Below are positions 17,493 to 26,562 of a stretch of DNA of 41,733 bases, piece after piece. How positions within the stretch are numbered: position 1 is the stretch's first letter; each line of letters opens with the position of its first letter. The stretch covers positions 1 through 41,733 of the forward strand of contig JALEUQ010000077.1 of the NCBI GenBank assembly GCA_022780965.1. The letters run 5' to 3'. The notes under the pieces were generated by a model. The model saw only the letters and a list, made by a program, of their open reading frames with translations, did not search any database and was not told the origin of the DNA. Both the position numbers and the translations under genes were made by a program. Origin of the DNA: Clostridiales bacterium (GTDB taxonomy: Bacteria > Bacillota > Clostridia > Peptostreptococcales > Anaerovoracaceae).

Positions 17493-19352
17493 ATGAGTAG
17501 ACTAGAGTTTCGTAGTAAAGACACCATCCAGAAAGTGGTTGATGGACTTTACGATGACCTGGAAAGACGTATTACTGCCAATCCGCCGGGACAGTGCCCT
17601 GTGGATATGACAGAGTCATTTCTGAAATTGTGCCATGCACAGTCCTGCGGCAAGTGTGTGCCATGCAGACTTGGAATTGCACAGATGCTTAATATCCATG
17701 ATGATATTCTCGATCTCAACACCAAGAGTTCAATGAGCCAGCTGGATCTTCTCGACAAGGTAGCAAGAACTATCAGAGATTCAGCAGACTGCGCAATCGG
17801 CAAGGAAGCTGCCAACATGGTCCTTAAGAGCCTTAAGGGCTGCAAAGACGACTACGTTGAACATATCAAGTACAACAGATGCACACCAAGCCTGAGCAAG
17901 GCTAAGCAGCCTGTTCCATGTGTTGCAGACTGCCCTGCAGGAGTAGACATTCCAGGATACACTTCACTGGTTCTTGAAGGCAGATATGATGATGCAGTAA
18001 AGCTCATCCGCAAGGATAATCCGTTCCCTACAGTATGTGCTCACATATGCGAACATCCATGTGAACACAGATGCAGAAGACAGCTTATCGATGCACCTAT
18101 CAATATCAGAGGAATGAAGAAGTACGCTGTGGATAACTGCTCGGAAGTTGTTGAAATCCCTGCAAGAATGGACGATACAGGCAAGACTGTAGCAATTATC
18201 GGGGGCGGTCCTTCAGGACTGACAGCTGCATACTTCCTGGCATTAATGGGCCATAAGCCAACAATATTTGAGAAGAGAAGCCAGCTGGGCGGCATGCTCA
18301 GATACGGCATTCCTAACTACAGACTGCCAAGAGAAAGACTGCAGTGGGACATTGATGCTATTCTCAGTGCAGGTGTAGAAGTTAAGACTGAATACGATGC
18401 TGCAAACGAAGAAAGCATGGAAGAAATCATGGCCAAGTACGATGCAACGTACATTTCCATCGGTGCTCACACTCACAAGGCAATCAACATCGACGGCGAA
18501 TATCTCCACGGAGTAGTGCCTGCAGTTGAAATGCTCAGAGGAATCGGCGATGATGCAATGCCTGATTTCGAAGGCAAAACAGTAGCAGTAATCGGCGGCG
18601 GCAACGTTGCAATGGACGTAGCAAGAACAGCCAAGAGACTGGGAGCAGCAGAAGTTAACATTGTATATAGAAGACGCCGTGCAGACATGACAGCTCTCGA
18701 TGAAGAAATCGATGGAGCAATCGCTGAAGGATGTACTCTGGTTGAACTGAAGGCTCCTGTAAGAATAGAAGGGGATAACGATAACAACGTAACTGCTCTG
18801 GTAGTACAGCAGCAGATTGCAGGAGAAGCTGATTCGTCAGGAAGACCAAGACCTGTCAAAGCCAATGCGCCTGAGGAACGCATTCCTTGCCAGATAATCA
18901 TCTCGGCTATCGGACAGGGCATCGATTACAACGACTTCAAGGATACAGGAGTTCTTGTAAACGAAAGAAGAGGTCTCTTCGTTACTAACCCTGCCAACGA
19001 AGCTGAAGGAAACCCTGGCGTATATGCAGGCGGAGACTGCGTAACAGGTCCTTCAACAGTAATTAATGCTATCGCAGCAGGTAAGGTTGCAGCAGCCAAT
19101 ATAGATGAGTATCTTGGCTACAACCACGAAATAACTGTAGATGTAGATATTCCTCTCCCAAGAATCGAAGACAAGAAGCCGTGCGGCAGATCTGAACTGA
19201 GACTCAGATATGCTAAGGACAGAGGCAATGACTTCCGCGGAATAGAAGGCGGCATGTCACTTGAAGAAGCTCTTCAGGAAGCAAGCAGATGTCTGAGATG
19301 CGATTACAACGGATTTGGATTATTTAGAGGAGGGAGGAACGATAGATGGTAA
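17493..19352 (+). CDS. NuoF-type Fe-S domain fused to a GltD-like flavoprotein, hydrogenase partner
   Basis: 619 residues in three parts. Residues about 40-105 resemble the NADH_4Fe-4S domain of NuoF/HydB (QSCGKCVPCRLG and a later Cys in DCAIG). Residues about 140-225 form the N-terminal two-cluster Fe-S domain of GltD/NfnB-like proteins (CVADCPAGVDIPGY, then CAHICEHPCEHRC). The rest is the FAD/NAD(P) oxidoreductase: FAD motif IIGGGPSGL (Gly237 onward), NAD(P) motif VIGGGNVAMD (Gly368 onward) and GVYAGGDCVTGPSTV. The NuoF FMN/NADH Rossmann part is missing. It overlaps hydA by 7 bases. It probably passes electrons between NAD(P)H and the hydrogenase. HydDB calls such glutamate-synthase-linked [FeFe] hydrogenases group A2, with unclear function. 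Confidence 0.88.
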   Translation: MSRLEFRSKDTIQKVVDGLYDDLERRITANPPGQCPVDMTESFLKLCHAQSCGKCVPCRLGIAQMLNIHDDILDLNTKSSMSQLDLLDKVARTIRDSADCAIGKEAANMVLKSLKGCKDDYVEHIKYNRCTPSLSKAKQPVPCVADCPAGVDIPGYTSLVLEGRYDDAVKLIRKDNPFPTVCAHICEHPCEHRCRRQLIDAPINIRGMKKYAVDNCSEVVEIPARMDDTGKTVAIIGGGPSGLTAAYFLALMGHKPTIFEKRSQLGGMLRYGIPNYRLPRERLQWDIDAILSAGVEVKTEYDAANEESMEEIMAKYDATYISIGAHTHKAINIDGEYLHGVVPAVEMLRGIGDDAMPDFEGKTVAVIGGGNVAMDVARTAKRLGAAEVNIVYRRRRADMTALDEEIDGAIAEGCTLVELKAPVRIEGDNDNNVTALVVQQQIAGEADSSGRPRPVKANAPEERIPCQIIISAIGQGIDYNDFKDTGVLVNERRGLFVTNPANEAEGNPGVYAGGDCVTGPSTVINAIAAGKVAAANIDEYLGYNHEITVDVDIPLPRIEDKKPCGRSELRLRYAKDRGNDFRGIEGGMSLEEALQEASRCLRCDYNGFGLFRGGRNDRW

Positions 19353-21067
19353 ACTTAAGAATTAACAACGTTGATGTATCAGTTCCTGAAAACACTACGA
19401 TTCTCGAAGCGGCTCGCCTTGCGGGCATTGAGATTCCGCACCTTTGCTACCTTAAAGACATCAACGAAATCGGTGCATGCCGAGTGTGTGTAGTTGAGAT
19501 TGAAGGCATGGATGAACTGGTATCATCATGCAACACACTTTGCAGAGACGGCATGCATGTTCTGACAAACAGCCCTAAGGCAAGAGCATGCAGAAGATAC
19601 AACATTGAATTCATTCTGGCTAACCACAAGAGCCACTGTACAACATGTACCAGAAGCGGCAACTGCGTGCTCCAGAAGATTTCTAACGACCTGGGAATTG
19701 TCGACACTCCTTTTGAAAACACATACGAAGAGTCAGCATGGAACATGGAAAGTCCGCTCATCAGAGATGCTTCCAAGTGCGTTAAGTGCATGAGGTGCAT
19801 CCAGACATGCGACAAGATTCAGAGCATGGGTATCTGGGATATTACAGGTACAGGTTACAGAACAACTGTAGGTGTTAAAGACAATCAGGACATTAAAGAT
19901 ACTCACTGTGTATACTGCGGTCAGTGCATAACTCACTGTCCTGTAGGCGCACTGAGAGAAAGAAACGACCTGTCCAAGCTTTACAGAGCACTGGCTGATC
20001 CAGAAATTACAACTGTTGTTCAGGTTGCTCCTGCAGTAAGAGTAGCATGGGGCGAAGGCGTTGGACTTCACAGCTCCATGAGCACAACAGGCAAGATGGT
20101 AAGTGCTCTCAAGCAGATTGGATTTGACTATGTTTACGATACAGTATATTCGGCAGACCTTACAATCATGGAAGAGGGAAGCGAATTCGTAGAAAGATTT
20201 ACTCACAAGGATGAATACAGCTGGCCGATGTTCACATCATGCTGTCCGGGCTGGGTAAGATTCACCAAGCACGAATATCCTGATTATGTTAAGAATCTTT
20301 CAACTGCCAAGTCACCTCAGCAGATGTTCGGTGCAGTAATCAAATCATACGTTGCCAAGAAGAATGATATTGACCCTGACAAGATTTTCTCCGTATCAGT
20401 AATGCCTTGCGTTGCAAAGAAGTACGAGTGCGGTGTTGAACAGGTCAACGATGCAGGTCATGGCCGCGACGTGGATATGGTTCTCACAACAAGAGAACTG
20501 GACAGACTTATCAGAGCTGACAGAATTCAGGTTGAACATCTCAATGAGTCACGCTTCGACGAGGTATTCGGAGAAGGAACAGGTGCCGGTGTCATCTTCG
20601 GTGCTACAGGCGGCGTAATGGAAGCTGCTTTAAGATCCGCATACTTCCTGATTACAGGTTCAAATCCGCCGGTTGAAGCATTCAAGCAGGTTAGAGGAAT
20701 GAATGGCTGGAAAGAAGCTGTATTTGAAATCGAAGGTATGGATGTAAGAGTAGCTGTTGCCAGCGGTCTTGCCAATACAAGAAGACTTATGGAGGCTATT
20801 GACAAGGGCGAAGTGGAATATGACTTCGTAGAAATCATGGCATGTCCTGGCGGATGCGCAGGCGGAGGCGGACAGCCGATACATGAAGGAGAAGAACTTG
20901 CAGAGTCAAGAGGCAAGAGCCTTTACGGAATTGACAAGAACTCCAAGCTGAGATTCTCCCACGAGAATCCATCAGTTATTCTCACATACGAGGAGTATCT
21001 GGAGAAACCAAATTCACATTTGGCACATGAACTTCTTCACACTGATCTCGAGTCATGGGAATTATAG
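19346..21067 (+). CDS. hydA: [FeFe] hydrogenase, group A, catalytic subunit
   Basis: Reversible proton reduction to H2 at the H-cluster; cytoplasmic and oxygen-sensitive. 573 residues, close to the 574 of the clostridial CpI enzyme. Order: [2Fe-2S] ferredoxin domain (CYL..ACRVC..SCNT), His/Cys-ligated cluster (HCTTCTRSGNC), two [4Fe-4S] motifs (CVKCMRCIQTC and CVYCGQCITHCPVG), then the H domain with L1 TSCCPGW (Cys299/300), L2 MPCVAKKYE (Cys355) and L3 MACPGGCAGGGGQP (Cys500/504). Cys299 is the expected proton-transfer residue. The ATG lies inside the partner gene behind GGAGGGAGG. Maturases HydEFG are not in the window. A 23-bp terminator follows. Confidence 0.97.
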   Translation: MVNLRINNVDVSVPENTTILEAARLAGIEIPHLCYLKDINEIGACRVCVVEIEGMDELVSSCNTLCRDGMHVLTNSPKARACRRYNIEFILANHKSHCTTCTRSGNCVLQKISNDLGIVDTPFENTYEESAWNMESPLIRDASKCVKCMRCIQTCDKIQSMGIWDITGTGYRTTVGVKDNQDIKDTHCVYCGQCITHCPVGALRERNDLSKLYRALADPEITTVVQVAPAVRVAWGEGVGLHSSMSTTGKMVSALKQIGFDYVYDTVYSADLTIMEEGSEFVERFTHKDEYSWPMFTSCCPGWVRFTKHEYPDYVKNLSTAKSPQQMFGAVIKSYVAKKNDIDPDKIFSVSVMPCVAKKYECGVEQVNDAGHGRDVDMVLTTRELDRLIRADRIQVEHLNESRFDEVFGEGTGAGVIFGATGGVMEAALRSAYFLITGSNPPVEAFKQVRGMNGWKEAVFEIEGMDVRVAVASGLANTRRLMEAIDKGEVEYDFVEIMACPGGCAGGGGQPIHEGEELAESRGKSLYGIDKNSKLRFSHENPSVILTYEEYLEKPNSHLAHELLHTDLESWEL

Positions 21068-21087
21068 TCGCAATGCGCAGCATATAA

Positions 21088-21138
21088 CAAAGAAAGAAGA
21101 CGCGCCCGTCGAAAAGACGGGTGCGTCTTCTTTCTTTG
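21088..21138. terminator. Long terminator of the hydrogenase operon
   Basis: A 23-bp stem (21088-21110 and 21116-21138, one G-U pair) closes a GAAAA loop. The upper stem is GC-rich and its distal arm is T-rich (TCTTCTTTCTTTG), so the U-rich part lies within the stem. Confidence 0.85.
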
Positions 21139-21188
21139 AGAACGGTGAAATGAAGGCTGTGGGAAAGGGCTATAAAGCGCTAAGTTCG

Positions 21189-21217
21189 TTGCAAAATGCT
21201 GTATGAAATGGTACTAT
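21189..21217 (+). promoter_or_regulatory. Candidate promoter of the D-aspartate operon
   Basis: TTGCAA (21189-21194), a 17-bp spacer and TACTAT (21212-21217), 43 bases before the ATP-grasp gene. Confidence 0.5.
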
Positions 21218-21260
21218 ATAAGTTGACTAATACTGCGAACAAGTAAGGAGTAATAGAACA

Positions 21261-22505
21261 ATGAATAAGGAATTGGAATTCATCCCGGTTATTCTGGGAG
21301 GGGATATAACAACATACAGTCTGGCAAGAAGCTTCCACGAAGAGTACGGCATTAAATCCATTGCCATCAGCATTAAGAAGAACTGGCTCAACTCATATTC
21401 AAGCATCATCGACAACATCATCGAGCCTGACATGAACAACGAGGAGACTTTCGTACCTGTACTCGTTAAGCTGGGAAAGAAATATGAGGGCAGGAAGAAA
21501 CTGCTGCTTCTCGCCTGCGGAGACTGGTATGTGAGAATGATAATTGAGAACAGAGCAGAACTGGAGAAGTATTATGTAGTACCGTACATTCAGGAAGAAC
21601 TGCTTAACAGACTGGTTCTCAAGGACAGCTTTTACAATATCTGTGACGAGACGGGAGTTCATTACCCTAAAACTTTCGTTTATGACGTCAAGGAGAAGAC
21701 ACCGCTGGACCTGCCTTTTGATTTCCCTGTGATTGCCAAGCCTGCAAGCAGTGCGGAATACCACTACGCAGAATTCGAAGGCAAGAAGAAGGTGTTCAAG
21801 TTCGATACTATGGATCAGCTTAAGGAAATGCTGAGCAATCTTGAGAAAAGCTCATACGGATACAAATTCCTCATACAGGATTTCATCCCGGGCGATGACA
21901 ACAACATGCATATTCTCACATGCTATGTTGACAGGAACCACAAGGTAAGATTCATGGCATTCGGCAAGACTATAGTGGAAGACCACGGAAAGAACGCCAT
22001 CGGCAACCCTGTGGCAATAATCAATCAGGTGAACAGGGACGTTATGGATCAGTCCATCAGATTCCTCGAGAGCACCGGATATACAGGCTTCGCCAATTTT
22101 GATATCAAATACGATTCGAGAGACGGCAGCTACAACTATTTCGAGATTAACACCCGACTGGGCAGAAGCAACTACTACATTACAGGAAGCGGTTTCAATG
22201 CAGTCAAGTGGATTGTCGATGATCTGATTTACGACAGAGAACCTGAAGAAGAGATGGTGATTGCCGACAACGAGAATCTCTATACAGTAATACCTAAGAA
22301 CATTGTGCTTTCATACGCCGGCAGCGAAGAAATCAGGGCGCAGGTAAGGCGCCTTTACGATGAGGGCAAGGTATCTAACCCTATCGAATACTCCGGCGAG
22401 AAGAACATAATCCACAAGCTTTATGCTAAATATTTCATGTACAAGCAGGGCAAACGTTTCGAGGAGTTTATGAGAAACGAGGGTGTAACGAAAGTAAGAG
22501 GTTAA
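21261..22505 (+). CDS. ATP-grasp ligase, D-aspartate ligase-like
   Basis: 414 residues. The N-terminus (EFIPVILGGDITTYSLARSF), LLLACGDWYV, VVPYIQEELLNRLVLKDSFY and the stretch around HYPKTFV follow the pattern I recall for the Enterococcus faecium D-aspartate ligase Aslfm. That enzyme adds D-Asp to the lysine side chain of the peptidoglycan precursor. ATP-grasp features include FPVIAKPASSAEYH and, near the C-terminus, FANFDIKYDSRDGSYNYFEINTRLGRSNYY, which holds the metal-binding Glu/Asn. The start follows TAAGGAG. An aspartate racemase gene begins 1 base after the stop, which strongly supports D-Asp as the substrate. The acceptor is inferred; other carboxylate-amine ligases of this family exist. 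Confidence 0.78.
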   Translation: MNKELEFIPVILGGDITTYSLARSFHEEYGIKSIAISIKKNWLNSYSSIIDNIIEPDMNNEETFVPVLVKLGKKYEGRKKLLLLACGDWYVRMIIENRAELEKYYVVPYIQEELLNRLVLKDSFYNICDETGVHYPKTFVYDVKEKTPLDLPFDFPVIAKPASSAEYHYAEFEGKKKVFKFDTMDQLKEMLSNLEKSSYGYKFLIQDFIPGDDNNMHILTCYVDRNHKVRFMAFGKTIVEDHGKNAIGNPVAIINQVNRDVMDQSIRFLESTGYTGFANFDIKYDSRDGSYNYFEINTRLGRSNYYITGSGFNAVKWIVDDLIYDREPEEEMVIADNENLYTVIPKNIVLSYAGSEEIRAQVRRLYDEGKVSNPIEYSGEKNIIHKLYAKYFMYKQGKRFEEFMRNEGVTKVRG

Positions 22506-22506
22506 T

Positions 22507-23241
22507 ATGAAAGATGCCGTTGGGATTATAGGTGGCGTAGGACCTATGGCAACAGTCTACTTCATGGACATGATAATCGAGATGACTGATGCCGTGAAAG
22601 ACCAGGACCACATCAACATGCTGGTTTCAAATCACGCAACCATTCCGGACAGAACGGAGTTCATCATGGGAAGAAGCGATGAATCCCCTCTGGATGTAAT
22701 GGTGGAAGATGCCAGAATGCTGGCCAGGTCCGGATGTGAATTTCTGCTCATTCCATGCAATACCGCACATTACTTTTACAAAGAAATAGAAAGATGTGCA
22801 GGTGCACCGGTCCTGAACATTATCGAGGAGACGGTGAAGCTGGCGCAGGAGAGAATGGCCGCTCAGGGCAAAACACTTCGCAGGCTGGGAATAATGGCTA
22901 CTGAAGGAACAATAACATCAGGAACCTACAGCTATTATGCAGGTGCCATGGGAATCGAGTGCGAAGCTCCGGACGAAGAATTTCAGAAGAAAGTCAACTA
23001 TATAATATATGACCGCATTAAGGCAGGACTGGATGTTACAGAGGCGGAAATGATGGAAGTTATCGATCATCTGCGCGGCAAAGGATGCGACGTGGTGGTT
23101 ATGGGGTGCACAGAACTGAGCATTGCATATAAGGATATGTCAATCGGAATCAACAATCCTGATGTTGTCGATTCGCTTGAAGCACTGGCGCGAGCAACGG
23201 TAATCAAATGCGGCAAGCAGCTGAGGGTGAATGACAAGTGA
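22507..23241 (+). CDS. Aspartate/glutamate racemase family protein, probable aspartate racemase
   Basis: Cofactor-independent racemase, 244 residues, with the two catalytic cysteines in PCNTAH (Cys84) and GCTEL (Cys201). The N-terminal GIIGGVGPMATVYFMDMII and SNHATIPDRT are typical of the aspartate racemase branch rather than MurI. It starts 1 base after the D-aspartate-ligase-like gene and probably supplies D-Asp to it. The stop overlaps the GTG of the next gene by 4 bases. Confidence 0.88.
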   Translation: MKDAVGIIGGVGPMATVYFMDMIIEMTDAVKDQDHINMLVSNHATIPDRTEFIMGRSDESPLDVMVEDARMLARSGCEFLLIPCNTAHYFYKEIERCAGAPVLNIIEETVKLAQERMAAQGKTLRRLGIMATEGTITSGTYSYYAGAMGIECEAPDEEFQKKVNYIIYDRIKAGLDVTEAEMMEVIDHLRGKGCDVVVMGCTELSIAYKDMSIGINNPDVVDSLEALARATVIKCGKQLRVNDK

Positions 23242-23948
23242 GCATGGGAACGGCCATAATCATCGGCAAAGTGGCGGCGGCTGTGGTTTTCGGACTTCTG
23301 GCAGGTTTTGGAGCCGTATACATTTTTAACAAAATGCCTGCAGGATGGCTTTGTGACTATGGTGAGAAACCTGATCCGATTCTTGCAGATCCATATGTGC
23401 AGCGCGTCAAAGGATATCCGTGGAGGTGGATATATGCGGCGGGATTCACATGCCTGCTTATAAGGCTGCTGCTTGTGAATGTGCAGCTGGGTGCGGCAGG
23501 GCTTTTCGCATGCTGGGCGCTGCTTATCATAGGTCTGGCAGATCTGAAGTACATGATTATTCCCGATCAGTTCGTAATAATGCTTGCTCTGACAGGAATA
23601 GGATTCATCCCGTTTCATGCAAGCTATCTGGATCTGATTCTGGGTGCGGCTGCCGGAGGAGGAATCATGCTTCTTGTGGCAGTTATCGGAGGCATTTCAT
23701 ACAAAAAAGATGTTATGGGCTTCGGCGATGTGAAACTGTTTGCATCTCTGGGACTGGTGCTGGGGCTCAAGGGAATAATAGTTGTTCTTGCGGGCTCATC
23801 CATTACTGCTGGGATTGCAGCGGCGGCAGCACTGGCTTCAGGCAGAGCGTCAAAGGGCGACGCCAGACCGCTTGGACCGCACATCTGCGGATGGGGAATT
23901 TTCGTAATATTTGTACTGTGGCCCTTTTATCTGCAGGGAAACATGTAG
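23238..23948 (+). CDS. A24-family prepilin peptidase, lacking a clear methylase domain
   Basis: Polytopic membrane aspartyl protease, 236 residues. Catalytic aspartates are Asp102 in ADLKYMIIPD and Asp164 in GFGDVK, within a row of hydrophobic helices. The N-terminal 75 residues keep a GLLAGFGAVYIFNKMP stretch like the start of PilD but lack the cysteine-rich methyltransferase part. The GTG at 23238 is chosen because GAGGGTGA lies 8 bases upstream; ATG 23244 is the alternative. No pilin or secretion ATPase gene is nearby. It overlaps the racemase gene by 4 bases. Its substrate is unknown. Confidence 0.8.
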   Translation: MSMGTAIIIGKVAAAVVFGLLAGFGAVYIFNKMPAGWLCDYGEKPDPILADPYVQRVKGYPWRWIYAAGFTCLLIRLLLVNVQLGAAGLFACWALLIIGLADLKYMIIPDQFVIMLALTGIGFIPFHASYLDLILGAAAGGGIMLLVAVIGGISYKKDVMGFGDVKLFASLGLVLGLKGIIVVLAGSSITAGIAAAAALASGRASKGDARPLGPHICGWGIFVIFVLWPFYLQGNM

Positions 23949-23968
23949 CTGCGCGGGATATTTTGGAC

Positions 23969-24784
23969 ATGAGAAAGAATGTACTACTTACAATTGCATA
24001 CGACGGTTCTGGGTTTCACGGATGGCAGAGACAGCCGTCAGAGATTACAGTGCAGGGGCATCTTGAAACTGTAATGTCGAGGCTGTTTAAGACGGATATC
24101 ATACTGAACGGTACGAGCAGAACTGATGCAGGCGTCCACGCATACGGTCAGAGAGCATCTTTTAAGGCGGATCTTGGGATACCGACCGAAAGAATTCCCA
24201 TGGCTGTAAACAATGCGCTGGCGGGAGCACAGAAGGGAGCATTTGCAATATCGCCGGTGAGAATTCTCAAGGCCGAAGACATGCCTGATGAGTTCCATGC
24301 CAGGTTTGATTCCAAAGGAAAGCAGTATATTTACCGCATAAGGAACTCAGAACATATAAATGTATTTGACAGAAATTACGTGTATCACGTGCGAGAACGT
24401 CTGGATGTAGATGCCATGATTGCGGGAGCACGTGCGCTGACAGGCACTCATGACTTCAAATCATTTGAGGCATCCGGCGGTAATCCGAGAGAAACCACAG
24501 TAAGAACCATATACGGAGCAGAGATAAAAGTGGACGAATCGGTTGACCCTATAGGGCATGGGGGAAGAGATGTGAAGCTTTACATTAAAGGGGATGGTTT
24601 CCTGTACAACATGGTAAGGATAATTACAGGGACTCTTGTGGATATGGGACTGGGCAGAATATCGCCCGATGAGATGACAGACATAATAACTGCCGCAGAC
24701 AGGAGGTGTGCAGGACATACAGCACCTCCGTACGGTCTGTACCTGGCGGAAGTGTTTTACGATATTTCAAAGTTGCAAGTATGA
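23969..24784 (+). CDS. truA: tRNA pseudouridine(38-40) synthase
   Basis: Makes pseudouridine at positions 38-40 of tRNA anticodon arms. 271 residues. Motifs: [16 protein letters not shown], catalytic [14 protein letters not shown] with Asp53, KQYIYRIRN and [17 protein letters not shown]. The frame is open far upstream (to 23420), but similarity begins at [13 protein letters not shown], so ATG 23969 is the start; the ribosome site is weak (GGGA, 23955-23958). It is followed by the deaminase gene 10 bases later. Confidence 0.95.
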   Translation: MRKNVLLTIAYDGSGFHGWQRQPSEITVQGHLETVMSRLFKTDIILNGTSRTDAGVHAYGQRASFKADLGIPTERIPMAVNNALAGAQKGAFAISPVRILKAEDMPDEFHARFDSKGKQYIYRIRNSEHINVFDRNYVYHVRERLDVDAMIAGARALTGTHDFKSFEASGGNPRETTVRTIYGAEIKVDESVDPIGHGGRDVKLYIKGDGFLYNMVRIITGTLVDMGLGRISPDEMTDIITAADRRCAGHTAPPYGLYLAEVFYDISKLQV

Positions 24785-24794
24785 GGAGAAGCAA

Positions 24795-25253
24795 ATGGAT
24801 AAAAGACCTAGCTGGGACGAGTATTTCATGGATATGGCTGAGCTCGTCGCCAAAAGATCAACGTGCCTGAGAAGGAATGTGGGAGCTGTAGTTGTTCAGG
24901 ACAGAAGGATTGTCGCTACAGGATATAACGGAGCACCAAAGGGCATTCCGCACTGCAATGAAATTGAAGGAGGCTGTCTGAGAGAACAGCTGGGAATTCC
25001 GTCTGGAGAAAGGCACGAAATGTGCAGAGCTCTTCATGCTGAACAGAATGCAATCATTCAGGCTGCAACATCGGGACAGAGCGTTGAAGGGGCAACGATT
25101 TACATCACGCATCAGCCATGTGTGATCTGTGCCAAAATGATAATAAATGCGGGTATTGAGAGAATTGTTGTTAAAGAGGGATATCCTGATGAGCTTTCAA
25201 GAGAAATTCTCAGAGAAGCGGGACGCAGGATTATTATGTTAGGAGAAAAATAG
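24795..25253 (+). CDS. dCMP deaminase (ComEB-like)
   Basis: Zinc enzyme that converts dCMP to dUMP for thymidylate synthesis; 152 residues. The zinc site is His81-Ala-Glu83 (HAEQNAI) with Cys109 and Cys112 (PCVICAK). [21 protein letters not shown] and [20 protein letters not shown] are typical of the dCMP deaminase branch. I start at ATG 24795, behind GAGGAGAAG, and not at the longer in-frame ORF start at 24708, which lies inside truA. The stop overlaps the next gene by one base. Confidence 0.93.
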   Translation: MDKRPSWDEYFMDMAELVAKRSTCLRRNVGAVVVQDRRIVATGYNGAPKGIPHCNEIEGGCLREQLGIPSGERHEMCRALHAEQNAIIQAATSGQSVEGATIYITHQPCVICAKMIINAGIERIVVKEGYPDELSREILREAGRRIIMLGEK

Positions 25254-26356
25254 TGACAGCAACAAGTTTTGATTTGTGGGCGCCCCTTTGCGTTGCCTTC
25301 GCAGTAGCTTTCGCGGCAACCCCTCTGTCCATTAAGATTGCTCACCGCATCGGAGCCATAGATGTTCCCAAGGATGACAGACGCATGCATTCCAAAGCAA
25401 TGCCCAGGTTCGGCGGTTTCGCCATATTCCTGGGAATGATGGTGTCTCTTGCAATTTTTGCGAGAGGACATGAGGACATGATGAGCGCAATGCTGGGATG
25501 CTGCCTCATTTTCATATTTGCGGTCGTAGACGATTTGAAGACTCTGACTCCGCTCATGAAGTTAATAGGGCAGATTGCGGCAGCCGGAGCAGTGTATGCG
25601 ACAGGACTCAAAATCGAGTTCATTACCAACTGGTTCGCAGGTGACGGCACCAACATGGTGCTGGGCAATGTGGCCTGCTGCATAATGACGGTAGTGTGGA
25701 TTGTTGCCATTACCAATGCGGTAAATCTCATAGACGGACTTGACGGCCTGGCTGCAGGAATATGCATCATCTCAACACTTTGCATTGGATATGTATCATA
25801 CATTCACGGACAGTATGTGCCGACAGTGGCAATGATGATAATTGCAGGCGCGGCCATGGGCTTCCTGCCGTTTAATTTTCATCCGGCCAAAACGTTTATG
25901 GGTGACTGCGGCTCGCAGCTTCTGGGATTCGCAATTGCTGCCTTCAGCATTATGGGAAGCGTTAAAGGCGCAACGGTGGTAGTTGTTGTGATTCCGGCTC
26001 TGGTGCTGGGCCTGCCGATAGTGGATACGATTTTTGCCATCTGCAGGAGAGTCATCAATCATCAGCCGATAAGCATGGGCGACAAGGAACATCTTCATCA
26101 CAGAATCATGCGTGCAGGATACGGACAGCGCAGATCTGTAATGCTCATGTACTGTGTCAGCGGAATTCTCGGTATAGTAGCAGTTCTGTACAGCAGAAAC
26201 CTTTTCGTGGAAAGCGTGGGTCTGATTGCAGTTGCCATCATGCTTCTCTATGTGATATTGTCTGAAACTTCCAATCGGAATGTTAATATCCGCGGCGTGA
26301 AAATCAAAGAAAAAAATTCGCGTGAAAATGCCGATGATAAAGCGGCAAATAAATAG
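25253..26356 (+). CDS. Undecaprenyl-phosphate GlcNAc-1-phosphate transferase (WecA/TagO family)
   Basis: Membrane enzyme that loads a HexNAc-phosphate on undecaprenyl phosphate, the first step of teichoic acid or other surface glycan synthesis. 367 residues, about 10-11 helices. Motifs: DDRRMHSKAMPRFGG, VVDDLKTLTP, NAVNLIDGLDGLAAG, FMGDCGSQLLGF and HLHHRIMRAGYGQRR; the last (HxHH) marks the WecA/TagO branch and not MraY. It starts with GTG at 25253, 6 bases after AGGAGA, overlapping the deaminase stop. The last 25 residues are hydrophilic. It lies just upstream of the ATP synthase operon but a promoter separates them. Confidence 0.92.
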   Translation: MTATSFDLWAPLCVAFAVAFAATPLSIKIAHRIGAIDVPKDDRRMHSKAMPRFGGFAIFLGMMVSLAIFARGHEDMMSAMLGCCLIFIFAVVDDLKTLTPLMKLIGQIAAAGAVYATGLKIEFITNWFAGDGTNMVLGNVACCIMTVVWIVAITNAVNLIDGLDGLAAGICIISTLCIGYVSYIHGQYVPTVAMMIIAGAAMGFLPFNFHPAKTFMGDCGSQLLGFAIAAFSIMGSVKGATVVVVVIPALVLGLPIVDTIFAICRRVINHQPISMGDKEHLHHRIMRAGYGQRRSVMLMYCVSGILGIVAVLYSRNLFVESVGLIAVAIMLLYVILSETSNRNVNIRGVKIKEKNSRENADDKAANK

Positions 26357-26485
26357 AGCAATACTGTACGTTCATAGCAAAAAAGTTAAAATTTTGACAA
26401 ATTGAAAAAAGACAAATATTTCACAAACTGCATTAAATCAACGACTTTAGCCGTTTTTGAGACTTTTGTTAAGAAAATTTAAGTA

Positions 26486-26513
26486 TTGCATACACCACAA
26501 AACTGTGTATAAT
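26486..26513 (+). promoter_or_regulatory. Promoter of the ATP synthase operon
   Basis: TTGCAT (26486-26491), a 16-bp spacer and consensus TATAAT (26508-26513), 49 bases before atpI. A second, weaker candidate (TTGACA 26394-26399, TATTTC 26417-26422) lies upstream. The 206-base gap has no clear terminator for the preceding gene. Confidence 0.65.
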
Positions 26514-26562
26514 CGTATTATCAAATTATCATAGGCTAACATGGGGCAGAAGTTGGATTATT

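Noticed and set aside
23420..23968. Upstream extension of the truA frame through the prepilin peptidase gene
   Set aside because: The added 183 residues are low-complexity shadow sequence; TruA similarity begins at 23969 and the peptidase fits the other frame.
26357..26485. Possible terminator after the WecA/TagO-type gene
   Set aside because: Only a 4-bp AACG/CGTT pairing before a short T run is seen; too weak to call.
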